From assembly GCA_016721865.1 (NCBI GenBank), contig JADKHF010000044.1:1-64000 (forward strand): DNA of 64,000 bases, written 5' to 3'. The position numbers were made by a program, and so were the translations under genes. The notes beneath the pieces were generated by a model. That model searched no databases, was not told where the DNA came from, and saw nothing but the letters and a program-made list of their open reading frames with translations. Origin of the DNA: Nitrosomonas sp. GTDB taxonomy: Bacteria > Pseudomonadota > Gammaproteobacteria > Burkholderiales > Nitrosomonadaceae. This document shows positions 34,851-44,575 of this stretch, piece by piece. Position 1 is the first letter of the stretch. Every line of letters begins with the position of its first letter.

Positions 34851-35987
34851 ATGGATAGGGAACAAGCAACAAAATTTATGTCTGATTTACTGCGCCTAAT
34901 GCTCAGTAAAAAGGCATCCGACATGTTTATTACAGCCGGATTTCCGCCTGCATTCAAAATTGATGGAAAAATGACACCCGTTTCTCAGCAATCATTGTCC
35001 GCGCAGCATACCGAAGTGTTAGCCCGAGCGATTATGAATGACAAGCAAGCGGCTGAGTTCGAAGCTGCCAAAGAATGTAATTTTGCGATTAGTCCAGCCG
35101 GAATCGGGCGTTTCCGGGTTAACACCTTTATCCAGCAGCAACGGGTCGGCATGGTGCTGCGTACCATTACCACCAAAATTCCTGAGTTTGATGATCTGGG
35201 TTTACCGCAGATCCTCAAGGAAGTTGTGATGAGCAAGCGGGGTCTGGTGATTTTTGTGGGCGGTACCGGTTCGGGAAAATCCACATCGATGGCGGCTTTA
35301 ATCGGGCACCGCAATAAAAATAGCTTCGGCCATATTATTACCATTGAAGATCCGGTGGAATATGTGCATGAACATATCCATTGTGTCATTACGCAACGTG
35401 AAGTCGGTGTGGATACTGAATCATGGGAAGCGGCTCTAAAAAATACACTGCGGCAAGCACCCGATGTCATTTTAATCGGCGAAATACGTGATCGTGAAAC
35501 CATGGAGCATGCCATTGCCTTTGCCGAAACCGGCCATCTTTGTTTGGGCACGTTACACGCAAACAGCGCCAATCAGGCGCTTGACCGCATTATCAATTTT
35601 TTTCCGGAAGAGCGCAGGGCTCAGCTACTCATGGACTTGTCGTTGAATATGAAATCACTGGTAGCACAGCGATTGATACCGGCGAAAGATGGAAAAGGGC
35701 GAGTAGCGGCCATCGAAGTGCTACTGAATTCTCCCCTTATCTCAGATTTGATTTTTAAGGGAAATGTCCATGAAATTAAGGAAATTATGAAGAAATCCCG
35801 TGAAATGGGCATGCAGACGTTTGATTCCGCATTGTTTGAGCTTTATGAGGCAGGAAAAATAAGCTATGAAGATGCACTGAGGAATGCTGATTCCGTGAAT
35901 GAGCTACGTCTGCAAATTAAACTCGAAGGTGCTGAAGCCAAAACGCGGGATTTAAGTTCTGGTATAGAGCATTTAGCAATAACATAA
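34851..35987 (+). CDS. pilU: Type IV pilus retraction-associated ATPase PilU
   Basis: 378 residues, ATG 34851, 38 bases after pilT. Walker A is VGGTGSGKSTSMAALIG, the Asp box IITIEDPVEYVHEHIH, Walker B DVILIGEIRDRETMEH, the His box AFAETGHLCLGTLHANSA. It is longer at the C-terminus than PilT. PilU works together with PilT as an accessory retraction motor. The operon pilTU is intact, unlike pilC at 19-20 kb. Confidence 0.96.
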   Translation: MDREQATKFMSDLLRLMLSKKASDMFITAGFPPAFKIDGKMTPVSQQSLSAQHTEVLARAIMNDKQAAEFEAAKECNFAISPAGIGRFRVNTFIQQQRVGMVLRTITTKIPEFDDLGLPQILKEVVMSKRGLVIFVGGTGSGKSTSMAALIGHRNKNSFGHIITIEDPVEYVHEHIHCVITQREVGVDTESWEAALKNTLRQAPDVILIGEIRDRETMEHAIAFAETGHLCLGTLHANSANQALDRIINFFPEERRAQLLMDLSLNMKSLVAQRLIPAKDGKGRVAAIEVLLNSPLISDLIFKGNVHEIKEIMKKSREMGMQTFDSALFELYEAGKISYEDALRNADSVNELRLQIKLEGAEAKTRDLSSGIEHLAIT

Positions 35988-36025
35988 GCTTTAACATTCG
36001 TTGAAAAATTATCTGTGTTGCCGCT

Positions 36026-36127
36026 GCGGTGTTAAAAACAGGCTCAAAATGCTCATTTATCATGCATAAACTGCGCTTTCTCACCTGTTTTTGCCTTGCA
36101 TCGGCTGCCTCGAATACATTTTTCCAC
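36026..36127 (-). repeat. Dispersed repeat, copy A
   Basis: On the minus strand it contains TTCGAGGCAGCCGATGCAAG followed by GCAAAAACAGG and AAAGCGCAG; the same core occurs on the plus strand at 48407-48464. In copy A the AAAAACAGG is paired with CCTGTTTTT about 40 bases away, so the whole element can fold as a long hairpin. It lies right at the 3' end of the second hsdR gene. Confidence 0.75.
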
Positions 36128-36132
36128 GAATG

Positions 36133-39100
36133 TTAAGCCGCCCACTTCCTGCCATGACTGGCATATTCCAGCACCAGATAAAACACATTGTCGCATTTCT
36201 CGCGGAATAGCACGCGATCATAGCTTTCCGGTAAATTGCTATCCAGCACCTGTTCGACCGCAGAACGCACCATTTTCTGGGTTTGCGTATCCTTATACCA
36301 ATCCTGCACCAGCACCCTGGGGTGTTCTTGCAGAAGGCGATGCAGCAGTGATTTTGCAGCAAGCCGGACTTTCTGCGTTTCTTCCTGTGTCATCCTGTCT
36401 TTTTTCAGCAAATCGAACAGTTCCAGTTCGTCTTCGTTCAAGCCCTCGCGAATGTGGCGCTCGTCTTCCGCCCGCAAATCCTCGGTGAATTGCATCAGAT
36501 CTTCATAGTAGTTTTCGGTGGAAGAACCGCCGGCGTTGTAGGTGTCAATAATCTGCTGCAAGCGCTGGGCAAAATCTGTTCGCGTTGCATTCTGCTGCAG
36601 CATCAATTCCAGTTTATGCTGCAAAAAAGCGCGCAAATCAGCGATCTCGATATGTTTGTAAGCCGCCTGCTTGAATTCCTCGCGCAATTTGTCGAAATTG
36701 ATTTTGCTCAAATCCCAGGTCTTGCCCTTTTGAATAATCTGATATTCCGCATCGTTTTGTTGTGCTTTAAGCGCATCCGCGCCATCCACCACCACACTTT
36801 CATCCAGCAATTCGGCAATCTTCAGGCTGATCGCGTCGATGTCCTTCTGTTCGATATGCGCTTCGATCACGCCGCGCAGATACTGAAACGCCGCCACCTC
36901 GCGCCCCTTGCCGCGTCCCAGAACTTCCGGCTTGCACGCCTCATACAGCGACGTGATGGTGTTTTCATACACGTTGAAACTCCTGCGCCATTCGTCGTTT
37001 GCCAGCAAGGTGTTGGCAAATGACTCAAATCGCTCGACTTGTTTGAATACATCATCGCCGGCTAGCACCTCGCGCAACGCAACCGCCTTTTCATGGCAAA
37101 ACGCAAAGCCCTGTTCAATCGCATCGTCCAGCAAACGAAACAGTTCCGCTTTTTCCTTGACCGGCGATTCGGTCTCGTCGCCGCCTTGCGCGTAATCCTT
37201 CAGCGCCAGCTTCATGTTGCGGAACACATTGTAGTAATCCACGATTTCGCCATTGCGCTTCTCCACCTCGTTGATCTTCCACGACGTCACGCGATTGGCG
37301 CGGGCGATGGTTTGCATCAGCGTATGGCCTTGCATCGGTTTGTCGAGATATAGCGTGGAAAGTGTCGGCGCATCAAAGCCGGTCAGCCACATGGCGCAGA
37401 CAAACACCAGTTGCAGCGGATGCTCCGGGTCTTTGTAGTTGTATTCAATATCGTGCCCATGTTCATCCAGCTTATCCATGCGTTCACGATGCGGTTTGAT
37501 GGTCAAACCCTGCGCGGCGAATTTTTCTTCCTCGCCCGCGTCTCCGCTAATCACCACGGCCATTTCAACAGAGCGCATGAATTCAACGCGCTGCTCCAGA
37601 CGCCGCTTCTCAATTTCGCTGGCGGTTTTGCTGATAATCCCTTTCAGGGTTCTTATCTCTTCCTTCCACAGCCGCTGCACCTTGTCGTACATCTTCACGG
37701 CGGTGAATTTATCCACCGACACCACCAGTCCTTTACCGAGATAGCCGCGCCGGGGGAAGTGATAAACGATGTCCCGCGCGATTTTTTCCAGCCGGTCGTC
37801 GCGTTTGATGACTTCCACCTCTTTGGCAAAACGCTGCTCCAGCTTGGCCTGCTGTACCTCGTCCAGATTCTCATCCTCCAGAATCTGGTAAAACTCCTCG
37901 CTCAATCCTTCGTTCTGGATCAACACCTCCGGCACGCGTTTCTGGTAAAACAGCGGCACCGTCGCACCATCATCCATCGACTGCTGGAAATTGTATTCCG
38001 ACACATAACCGCCGAACCACGCATTGGTTTTGCGTTCGCGCCCGAGCAGCGGCGTGCCGGTAAATGCCAGATAGTTCGCCCTGGGCAAGCCCTTGCGCAT
38101 GTTCTCCGCCAGCGACTTGTATTGCGTGCGGTGCGCCTCGTCGACGATCACGATGATGTCGCTGCGCGCTGAAAGCTCGGGATATTCGCGGCCTTTGTCC
38201 CAGCGGAATTTCTGGATCAGCGTAAAAACGATGCGTTTGTTCTGCCCGAGGAATTTGCGCATTTCCTCGCTGTTCTTCGGTTGCGCCGCCTCGGCCTCGC
38301 TCACCGTGCGGGTGTTGAGGAAATTACGGTAAATCTGCCCGTCCAGATCGTCGCGGTCGGTCACCACGACGAACGTGAAATTGCCAGTCTGTTTGCGGAA
38401 AATTTTGCGCGCATAAAAAATCATCGAAAAACTCTTGCCCGATCCCTGCGTATGCCAGAACACCCCGAGCTTGCCTGCCAATTCCTCACGTTGGAGGAAA
38501 ACGTCATACGCGCGATTCACGCCGATAAACTGGTGGTTCTGCGCGATGATTTTCTGCGTGTCTTTGTAATAGAGAACGAAATTTTCCACGTAATCCAGCA
38601 ACTTTTGCTGCGGCAACAAACCCTCGATGACTCCTTCCAGGCTGGTGCCTTGCGCACGGATTGCCGCGCGGTCAATTTTCTGTTTTTCGTCATCAGCGCG
38701 CAGCCAGTTGAAATAATGCTCCCACTGCGCCGTGATACTGCCGACTCTGGTTTCGACGGCGTTCGACAGCACGCAAAACGCATTGGTCAGGAAAAGCTGT
38801 GGAATCTCCGCCTTGTAATTCGTCAGATTGTCGTCATAAGCGTTGCGCAGCTTCACATTCGAGTTTTTCAGTTCGATGAACACCAGCGGAATACCGTTCA
38901 CGTACAACAACACATCCGGGCGGCGAAAACCGCGCTCGCCCTTGATCCACAGTTGCGTCACGGCCAGAAAGCGGTTATTGCCCGGCACGTTAAAATCCAG
39001 CAACCGCACGCGCTCCTGCTGAGACTGTCCCTGCGCATTGTCGAACGTTACCGGAATGCCGTCGCGCAACAGGCCGTAGATTTCCTGGTTTGCCGCAATC

Positions 39101-39360
39101 AGCGTCATTGCTTGCCGCCGTTCACACAGTTTTTCCAAGGCACTCTCGATGGCTGCTCGCGGAATATCCGGGTTCAGACGAAGCGCAGCTTCGCGCACCC
39201 GGTCCACCAAGATCACATCGCGCTTGCTGGCGCGGTTTGAACCGTCGTTCAAATCCTCCGCATTGTCCGTATGGCAATCGAGCACGTCGAAGCCGTGCAG
39301 ATGCTGGAGCTTCTGCACCAGCGCTTGCTCGATCTGATCTTCGGAAATAAAGTTAGGCAT
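36133..39360 (-). CDS. hsdR: Type I restriction endonuclease subunit HsdR (second locus)
   Basis: 1075 residues, uninterrupted. The nuclease motif is RPDVLLYVNGIPLVFIELKN, Walker A FWHTQGSGKSFSMIFYA, the DEAD-like box IVIVDEAHRTQYKSL, motif III YLAFTGTPLLG, and the later helicase motifs include LTGFDAPTLSTLYLDKP and QTIARANRVTSWK. A helical C-terminal domain contacts the methylase core. It translocates and cuts DNA that lacks the locus's own methylation. It is unlike the truncated HsdR at 10-12.8 kb in subfamily. hsdM for this locus is 3 kb upstream on the same strand. Confidence 0.96.
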   Translation of the reverse strand: MPNFISEDQIEQALVQKLQHLHGFDVLDCHTDNAEDLNDGSNRASKRDVILVDRVREAALRLNPDIPRAAIESALEKLCERRQAMTLIAANQEIYGLLRDGIPVTFDNAQGQSQQERVRLLDFNVPGNNRFLAVTQLWIKGERGFRRPDVLLYVNGIPLVFIELKNSNVKLRNAYDDNLTNYKAEIPQLFLTNAFCVLSNAVETRVGSITAQWEHYFNWLRADDEKQKIDRAAIRAQGTSLEGVIEGLLPQQKLLDYVENFVLYYKDTQKIIAQNHQFIGVNRAYDVFLQREELAGKLGVFWHTQGSGKSFSMIFYARKIFRKQTGNFTFVVVTDRDDLDGQIYRNFLNTRTVSEAEAAQPKNSEEMRKFLGQNKRIVFTLIQKFRWDKGREYPELSARSDIIVIVDEAHRTQYKSLAENMRKGLPRANYLAFTGTPLLGRERKTNAWFGGYVSEYNFQQSMDDGATVPLFYQKRVPEVLIQNEGLSEEFYQILEDENLDEVQQAKLEQRFAKEVEVIKRDDRLEKIARDIVYHFPRRGYLGKGLVVSVDKFTAVKMYDKVQRLWKEEIRTLKGIISKTASEIEKRRLEQRVEFMRSVEMAVVISGDAGEEEKFAAQGLTIKPHRERMDKLDEHGHDIEYNYKDPEHPLQLVFVCAMWLTGFDAPTLSTLYLDKPMQGHTLMQTIARANRVTSWKINEVEKRNGEIVDYYNVFRNMKLALKDYAQGGDETESPVKEKAELFRLLDDAIEQGFAFCHEKAVALREVLAGDDVFKQVERFESFANTLLANDEWRRSFNVYENTITSLYEACKPEVLGRGKGREVAAFQYLRGVIEAHIEQKDIDAISLKIAELLDESVVVDGADALKAQQNDAEYQIIQKGKTWDLSKINFDKLREEFKQAAYKHIEIADLRAFLQHKLELMLQQNATRTDFAQRLQQIIDTYNAGGSSTENYYEDLMQFTEDLRAEDERHIREGLNEDELELFDLLKKDRMTQEETQKVRLAAKSLLHRLLQEHPRVLVQDWYKDTQTQKMVRSAVEQVLDSNLPESYDRVLFREKCDNVFYLVLEYASHGRKWAA

Positions 39361-40397
39361 TCAGTTTTCTATCCGGATTTATTTTGCTTTAACTTGCTCG
39401 CCGTCTAAGTTAAGGGAAATGGATTTTCCTTAACTAACGAACAAGGTTAAGTAACGATCAAATACACAACCCACTTGCTGCCGGTCATTTCCTGCAGACA
39501 AACCTAATTGTTCGAAACAGATCAAGGCATTCCTGTTCGGAACTGACAGTTTCTTACTCCGCTTTGATGGCACGATCAATTCAACCAAAGCCGCTCATTG
39601 CGGTTTCCTCAATTTCACCGGAATACACCTCAGGGAGAGCCTACTCCCGCCCCAAACTCAAATCCTTCCAGTTTCAGCCTTCAAATCAATGACCAGTGAT
39701 GTCTTCTACCCGCCCCGCCATTTTTGACCTGTTGTTCATCCGTTCAACAAGGTTTCGCCAGCAGCCATGGCTAGTCGTCTCAAAGGTAAAGCCAGGCTTC
39801 TCAAACGGTAGATTTTTGGTAATCTCAAACTTAATTTCTGTGCTCATAGATGCGGCCAATCTCGGGAAGGCTTGACACCACATCATCACCTGATCGGTTC
39901 AGATGGATAAGCAGGTACATAAGGTAGGCCTTGTCCATCAGCCTCATCTCTCCCTTCAAGCACGCCGGCAAACCGTCATTCCGCTTCACGCGTTTGTTTG
40001 GGGGCGGGGGGGGGGTTCCGCAACCGCTATTCCCGTCGATGTAATTCCACCGCGCAGTCATGGCTTTTCGAAGATTTCTCCATGCGCCTGTCGAAGGTCT
40101 GGTGCCCTAATCCCTGGAGTCTGCTCCTTAAGGCACGTGATCTCTAAATAAGTCGATGCCCGGGAGCAAAAAAGGAAACCCCGACACAAGTGTCATTTCC
40201 AGCAAGGAGATGAAATCTTGCATTGACTATTAAACTTTCCTCATACGCTCGCAAGCGGCTTAAATGGTTATTCAGTTCTCCCTCAATGTCGACTTTGCAA
40301 AATGTTCGATGGAAAATTCACTGAAAATGGAACATCGCCAATCCATCCGCTTTGTGCTAAATTCTGCCCAGTCTGGCCAGAATAATTGGAGGGTATC
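39361..40397. other. Gene-poor stretch with unrecognised remnant frames and a poly-G run
   Basis: About 1 kb between hsdR and the antitoxin gene. On the minus strand at 39686-40061 two overlapping short frames (KFEITKNLPFEKPGFTFETT; EMRLMDKAYLMYLLIHLNRS) might be pieces of one broken gene, possibly of a mobile element, but I cannot name the family. A G-run interrupted by one C lies at about 40008-40025. Nothing else is supported. Confidence 0.4.
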
Positions 40398-40649
40398 ATG
40401 CATAAAGAATGGCAACTGCAAGAAGCAAAAAGCAATTTCAGCCAACTTATCAAACAAGCAGCCAGCGGCGATGCCCAAACGGTCACCGTACACGGCAAAC
40501 CGGCGGCAGTGGTGGTTTCGGCGCAAGAATATGCCCGCCTCACGCGCCGTGAAGGCAAACTCTCCGATGCACTGCTGCAACCCGGTCTCGTTGCGGATGA
40601 TCTGGATATTTCCCGCAGCCGTGACACCGGACGCGCCATCGCGCTATGA
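40398..40649 (+). CDS. Phd/YefM-family antitoxin
   Basis: 83 residues from ATG 40398, with GGAGGG just upstream (an in-frame TTG at 40386 is less likely). The fold signature is EWQLQEAKSNFSQLIKQAAS and TVTVHGKPAAVVVSAQEYAR, the Phd/YefM DNA-binding and dimerisation part; the C-terminal tail (LVADDLDISRSRDTGRAIAL) would occupy the toxin active site. It overlaps the toxin start (ATGA). It is on the strand opposite to the surrounding restriction genes. Confidence 0.93.
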   Translation: MHKEWQLQEAKSNFSQLIKQAASGDAQTVTVHGKPAAVVVSAQEYARLTRREGKLSDALLQPGLVADDLDISRSRDTGRAIAL

Positions 40650-41068
40650 GCTGGCTGTTGGACACCTGCGCGCTGTCCGAATATGTCCGGAAAGCGCCTG
40701 CGCCGGCAGTCATCCGTTGGCTGGACGAACAGGATGAATCCAGTTTGTTTATCAGCGTCATCAGCCTGGGGGAAATCGAAAAAGGCATCCTCAAATTGCG
40801 CGCATCCGATCCGCGCCGCAGCCAGAAACTCACCGCCTGGCTGGGTAAGGTGGAACAGCGTTTCGCCGGGCGTATCCTGCCGCTCGACGCCGCCGCGCTG
40901 CATGTCTGGGCGCAAATCGCCGCGACTGCCGAACTGGCTGGACAACCCCTGCCGGTCATGGACGGCCTGATCATGGCCACCGCCCAATGCCACGGCCTCA
41001 CCGTGGTCACCCGCAACGTGCAGGATTTCACGCTGCACCCGCAAGTGTTCAACCCTTGGGCGCTGTAG
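40646..41068 (+). CDS. vapC: PIN-domain ribonuclease toxin (VapC/FitB-like)
   Basis: 140 residues with PIN acidic residues in SWLLDTCALSEYVRK (Asp6), VISLGEIEKGILKLR, LPVMDGLIMATAQCHGL and VVTRNVQDF. The FitB-like form, paired here with a Phd-type rather than a VapB-type antitoxin, is common. It probably cleaves RNA when the antitoxin is lost, and may stabilise the second restriction locus in which it lies. Confidence 0.93.
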   Translation: MSWLLDTCALSEYVRKAPAPAVIRWLDEQDESSLFISVISLGEIEKGILKLRASDPRRSQKLTAWLGKVEQRFAGRILPLDAAALHVWAQIAATAELAGQPLPVMDGLIMATAQCHGLTVVTRNVQDFTLHPQVFNPWAL

Positions 41069-41640
41069 ATCAAACACCCTGATGGTTTCAATTGGCATGC
41101 GCGGATTCCTCCATGCCGGGCGGGAATCGGATGTCGAGCTGTTCGACGGAAAGTTTGCCCGGAATCAGGCGGGAAGCAGTTGATCCCGGTTTTCCGGCGA
41201 TAGGATTTGTTTTGAACAATTGCTCAACCTGAATGAATATTGGCTCTGTCCTCTTTAGAACTACTCAAGATCAAACCTTCCGTTGGGCCAAGCAGCGAAA
41301 TGCTTTATCAAACTCCTGGCTGAGACTTTTGTTGGGACAGGCATGCGCAAAGTTGATCATATGTTTTTGTGAATTTGATGAGCGAAGTAACTATAAGAAT
41401 GCAAAAACAATTTTGGAAAAATGACAAGATGTTGTAGTTTGGGCAGAATCTACGGCAAGCCAGTCGACAATCAGATTCTCAGTCGCTATGGTCAATCACA
41501 ATGGATAGGGGACCAATTGAGCAGCTGAACTATCATACCATGATTGCGAAATTTTCGCCGCCGTATCCAGAACAAATGCAGAACTTGGCCATTCATCATC
41601 AATCGTTGTGCTCAACAAATTAATATCAAAGTTGGAGATA
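41069..41640. other. Gene-free stretch next to hsdS remnant
   Basis: About 570 bases after the toxin gene. Short frames on both strands (for example a 63-codon frame at 41233-41424, plus strand) show no family I know. It may hold the lost second recognition domain of hsdS in unrecognisable or shifted form. Confidence 0.35.
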
Positions 41641-41646
41641 TTATTC

Positions 41647-42372
41647 TCATGGCTTGGCGACTGATGATGGATGGATTAAAAGTTGGCCGATCTTCTGAAT
41701 CTCCCAGCCTTCCGGCACACCTTTGACCTTCTTCACCTTCTCGTGACCGGGAAAGCGCAGTCGCACGAACCATTCACGGTAGATTTCCTCGGCCATCTTT
41801 TCCAGCAGCGCGATGCGCCGCTGGTTGTTTTCGATCAATTTGTCATAGGCGGAAAGAATCGCCACGATCCTTTTTGAGTTGTAATCGGCGGGAGCGGAAT
41901 CTTAAACTCTGAATTACACCAAGTGTCAAAGTTGAGGTACAGATGAACCTTTGTTCTGGCTTGCAATAAATGCCCTCATATCTGGCGAACTTAAGAAATA
42001 GTAAGCAAAGAGAGGAAAAGCTTGGTTAGTATCCAAGCGCAGTCGAATCTGTTTATTTGAAATGATGTAGCCCTCAAACCTGCCGATTTTCGGAAAAAGT
42101 CCAATTTTGCCCTAAGGTACCCGCTGCGGTGAAAATAATATCGTCACTTCTTGCATTGCAGTTTCTCAACTCAGGAGCCTTATCTTCTGTCTATGGTTAC
42201 AAAACCATCGTCAATAAATCTTTTGACCCATCGCAAGATTATTTCCGCGAATTACCGGAACACCTGTGGCAACAAAAAATCTACTCCCAATATTCGATCC
42301 AAATGGGCCAGAAACTAATGCGCCTTTTTCTGGTGCTTTAATTTCATCGAGTTTTACTACCTTCCACTTCAT
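41647..42372 (-). pseudogene. hsdS: Type I specificity subunit HsdS (second locus), several frameshifts and no recognisable second domain
   Basis: The ATG at 42372 overlaps the hsdM stop (TGATG). It reads KWKVVKLDEIKAPEKGALVS and GPFGSNIG, then passes through several one-base shifts, recovering ELRNCNARSDDIIFTAAGTL, IGLFPKIGRFEGYIISNKQI and PLFAYYFLSSPDMRAF. After an A5 run at 41871-41875 (A6 expected) come the central helices (IVAILSAYDKLIENNQRRIA, LLEKMAEEIYREWFVRLRF) and the start of the second half (GVPEGWEIQKIGQLL). It then stops, and the second recognition domain is not recognisable. Several shifts are in homopolymers, so part of the damage may be sequencing error. Confidence 0.82.
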
Positions 42373-44441
42373 CAGAATTCGCCAGTAATTTTTTGAATGT
42401 TCTGAAAGACCACGGCATCAAGTGTGGCTGCCTGACTTGTGAGCTCTTGGAGCTCTGAATTTAGCTTTAAAAGTTCCTCAATAAATTCCTCCTCGCTCTT
42501 GCCATCCTCCTCAATCACCACGCCGACATAGCGTCCCGGATTCAGCGAATAATCCTGCTCCTTGATTTCCTCCGGCGTGGCCAGTTTGCACAGGCCGGTG
42601 ACGTCCTCGTACTCCGCGTTGGGAAAGCGTTCCTGCAGCCAGTGGATATGCTGAAAGTAAATTTCCGCGTTTTTCACATCCTGATGCAGTTCTTCCAGTG
42701 CGGATTTGAGTGCTTTTGTTCTGCGGTCGGGCGCAGTGCGCTTGCCTGCCTGCTGCGCCTGCCCGGTTTGCTGTTTTTCGTGCTGCCGCACGGTCTTGTC
42801 CAGGCGCTTCAAGCCTTCGTGCAGTGCGGAGAAGAACGGATCGAATGCATTGCGCAGTTGTTGCTGCGCCTTGTTTTTCCTGTCGATCGCTACCGCAAAC
42901 ATATATCCTTCCTGGTATTGCACGAAGTGGAACACAAGCTTATCCAGCGCCCTCCAGCGCTGCAGCAGTTCAGCCACGGCCTGTTTGCCGCCTGCGTCGT
43001 CCAGTACATCGAGCAGTTGCGCGCAGACGGGTTCGATCTTTTCGTTGTTTTCGATCAGCCGCTCCATACCGGCAGTAAAATAGCGTTCAATAAGCCGGAT
43101 GAATTTCTCGCGCCGGCCTTTGTGCAGGTGGCTGATGAGGGCGATGTTCTGGATGTGTTCTTCGCTGAATTCGCGGTGGGCGCGGTCAATCTGGGTGAAA
43201 ATGTTGCGCGCGTCGATGAACAAAATTCTGTCATCGTTCTTGGCTTTGTCGAAGAACCACAGCGTCGCGGGCAGCGTGACGGTGTAGAACATGTTCGAGG
43301 GCAGCGTCAGCATGGCGTAGATGAGGTTTTGCTCGATCAGCGTTTTGCGGATGTCGGCTTCGGAGTGGCGCGCATCGGAGGCGGAATTTGCCATGACCAG
43401 CGCGGCGCGGCCTTGCGGTTTGAGCGAGGTGGCGAACAGGTTGATCCACAGGTAGTTGCCGTTGGGCACGGTTTCCTTGCCGGCGTCGGCTTTTTTCACT
43501 TTCGATTTGTTGCGCGGGATGCCGTAGGTGTTGAAGCGCTGGTCCTTTTCCACGCTGGAGAGGCTCACGTCGTCCACGTTGAACGGGGGATTGGCGAGGA
43601 CGTAATCGAACGCGCCGAAACTGCCATACGGGTCTTCGTAGTAGGTGTTGGCCTGCTTGATTTCGCCGCGCAGGCCGTTGACGGCGAGGTTCATCTTGGC
43701 GAGGTTGACGGTGTCCTGGGTTTTTTCCTGGCCGCAGACATACACGCCGCTGTCCGCGCCTTTCAGTTCGTTACGGTGCGCTTCGATGAACTGGGCGGAT
43801 TGCACGAACATGCCGCCGGAACCGCAGGCGGGATCGAACACTTTGCCGCCGTGCGGTTCGATGATCTCGACCATCAGGCGCACCACGGAACGCGGCGTAA
43901 AAAACTCGCCGCCTTTCTGGCCTTCGCTGCGCGCGAATTCGGACAGGAAGTATTCATAAATCTGCCCGAACAGATCGCCGGTCGCATTGGCGGGAATATC
44001 CGCGAAGGTTCTCAGCAATTGTTGCGGAATGGTTTTGTCGGTGCGCGTCAGCGCGGCGTATTCATCCTTCGGCAGTACGCCTTCGAGCTCCGGCTTGTAT
44101 TCCTCGATGGCTTTCATCGCTTCCTTGAGCGCCCTGGCGATGTCCTTTTCTTCCGGCAGATTCAGCAGATAATCGTAGCGGGTATGGTCGGGCAGGTAAA
44201 AACCGCATTGCTCAATGGCGATTTCAGAAACCGGTTTCTCGCGGCGGGTGCCCTGCAACTTCTGAAATTCGGCGAGAATCGCCTTCTCGTGACGGCGGTA
44301 GTTGTTGTCGGCAAACTTGAGGAAGATCAGCCCGAGCACCGGCGTCGCGTATTCGCTGGACTTCAAGTCGGAATTCGCACGCAGTTTATCGGCGGCGCTC
44401 CACAGATCGGCTTCGAGTTTTTTGAGTTGCTCTTTGTTCAT
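42372..44441 (-). CDS. hsdM: Type I restriction-modification methyltransferase subunit HsdM (second locus)
   Basis: 689 residues, intact. The N-terminal helices (LEADLWSAADKLRANSDLKS) are followed by GEFFTPRSVVRLMVEIIEP, AdoMet motif I FDPACGSGGMFVQSA and motif IV DYVLANPPFNVDDVSL. The C-terminal part is extended by a helical segment of about 150 residues (HEKQQTGQAQQAGKRTAPDR and neighbours) before the usual LNPGRYVGVVIEEDG, which makes it longer than E. coli HsdM. It methylates adenine when joined with HsdS. Its stop overlaps the hsdS start. Confidence 0.96.
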   Translation of the reverse strand: MNKEQLKKLEADLWSAADKLRANSDLKSSEYATPVLGLIFLKFADNNYRRHEKAILAEFQKLQGTRREKPVSEIAIEQCGFYLPDHTRYDYLLNLPEEKDIARALKEAMKAIEEYKPELEGVLPKDEYAALTRTDKTIPQQLLRTFADIPANATGDLFGQIYEYFLSEFARSEGQKGGEFFTPRSVVRLMVEIIEPHGGKVFDPACGSGGMFVQSAQFIEAHRNELKGADSGVYVCGQEKTQDTVNLAKMNLAVNGLRGEIKQANTYYEDPYGSFGAFDYVLANPPFNVDDVSLSSVEKDQRFNTYGIPRNKSKVKKADAGKETVPNGNYLWINLFATSLKPQGRAALVMANSASDARHSEADIRKTLIEQNLIYAMLTLPSNMFYTVTLPATLWFFDKAKNDDRILFIDARNIFTQIDRAHREFSEEHIQNIALISHLHKGRREKFIRLIERYFTAGMERLIENNEKIEPVCAQLLDVLDDAGGKQAVAELLQRWRALDKLVFHFVQYQEGYMFAVAIDRKNKAQQQLRNAFDPFFSALHEGLKRLDKTVRQHEKQQTGQAQQAGKRTAPDRRTKALKSALEELHQDVKNAEIYFQHIHWLQERFPNAEYEDVTGLCKLATPEEIKEQDYSLNPGRYVGVVIEEDGKSEEEFIEELLKLNSELQELTSQAATLDAVVFQNIQKITGEF

Positions 44442-44575
44442 AAATCCCGCTGATTATGTTTATTGGTCTAGAATAGGCAGTTATAGTAAACCATTCACAC
44501 CGCGTTATGAGAATTCTTGAGCCAATGAAAACCTCGCCATTTCCTGTAAATTCTTCGCAGCCAACAGGATTTCTT

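Noticed and set aside
39686..40061. Two overlapping minus-strand frames as a transposase
   Set aside because: A weak likeness to transposase segments (MDKAYLMYLLIHLNRS) is not enough to name a family, and no inverted repeats were found around it.
42642..44453. A 603-codon open frame on the plus strand, and similar long frames opposite hsdR (37411-38172, 38281-39240)
   Set aside because: They lie antisense to the intact hsdM and hsdR genes, have no recognisable motifs and come from the base composition of the true coding strand.
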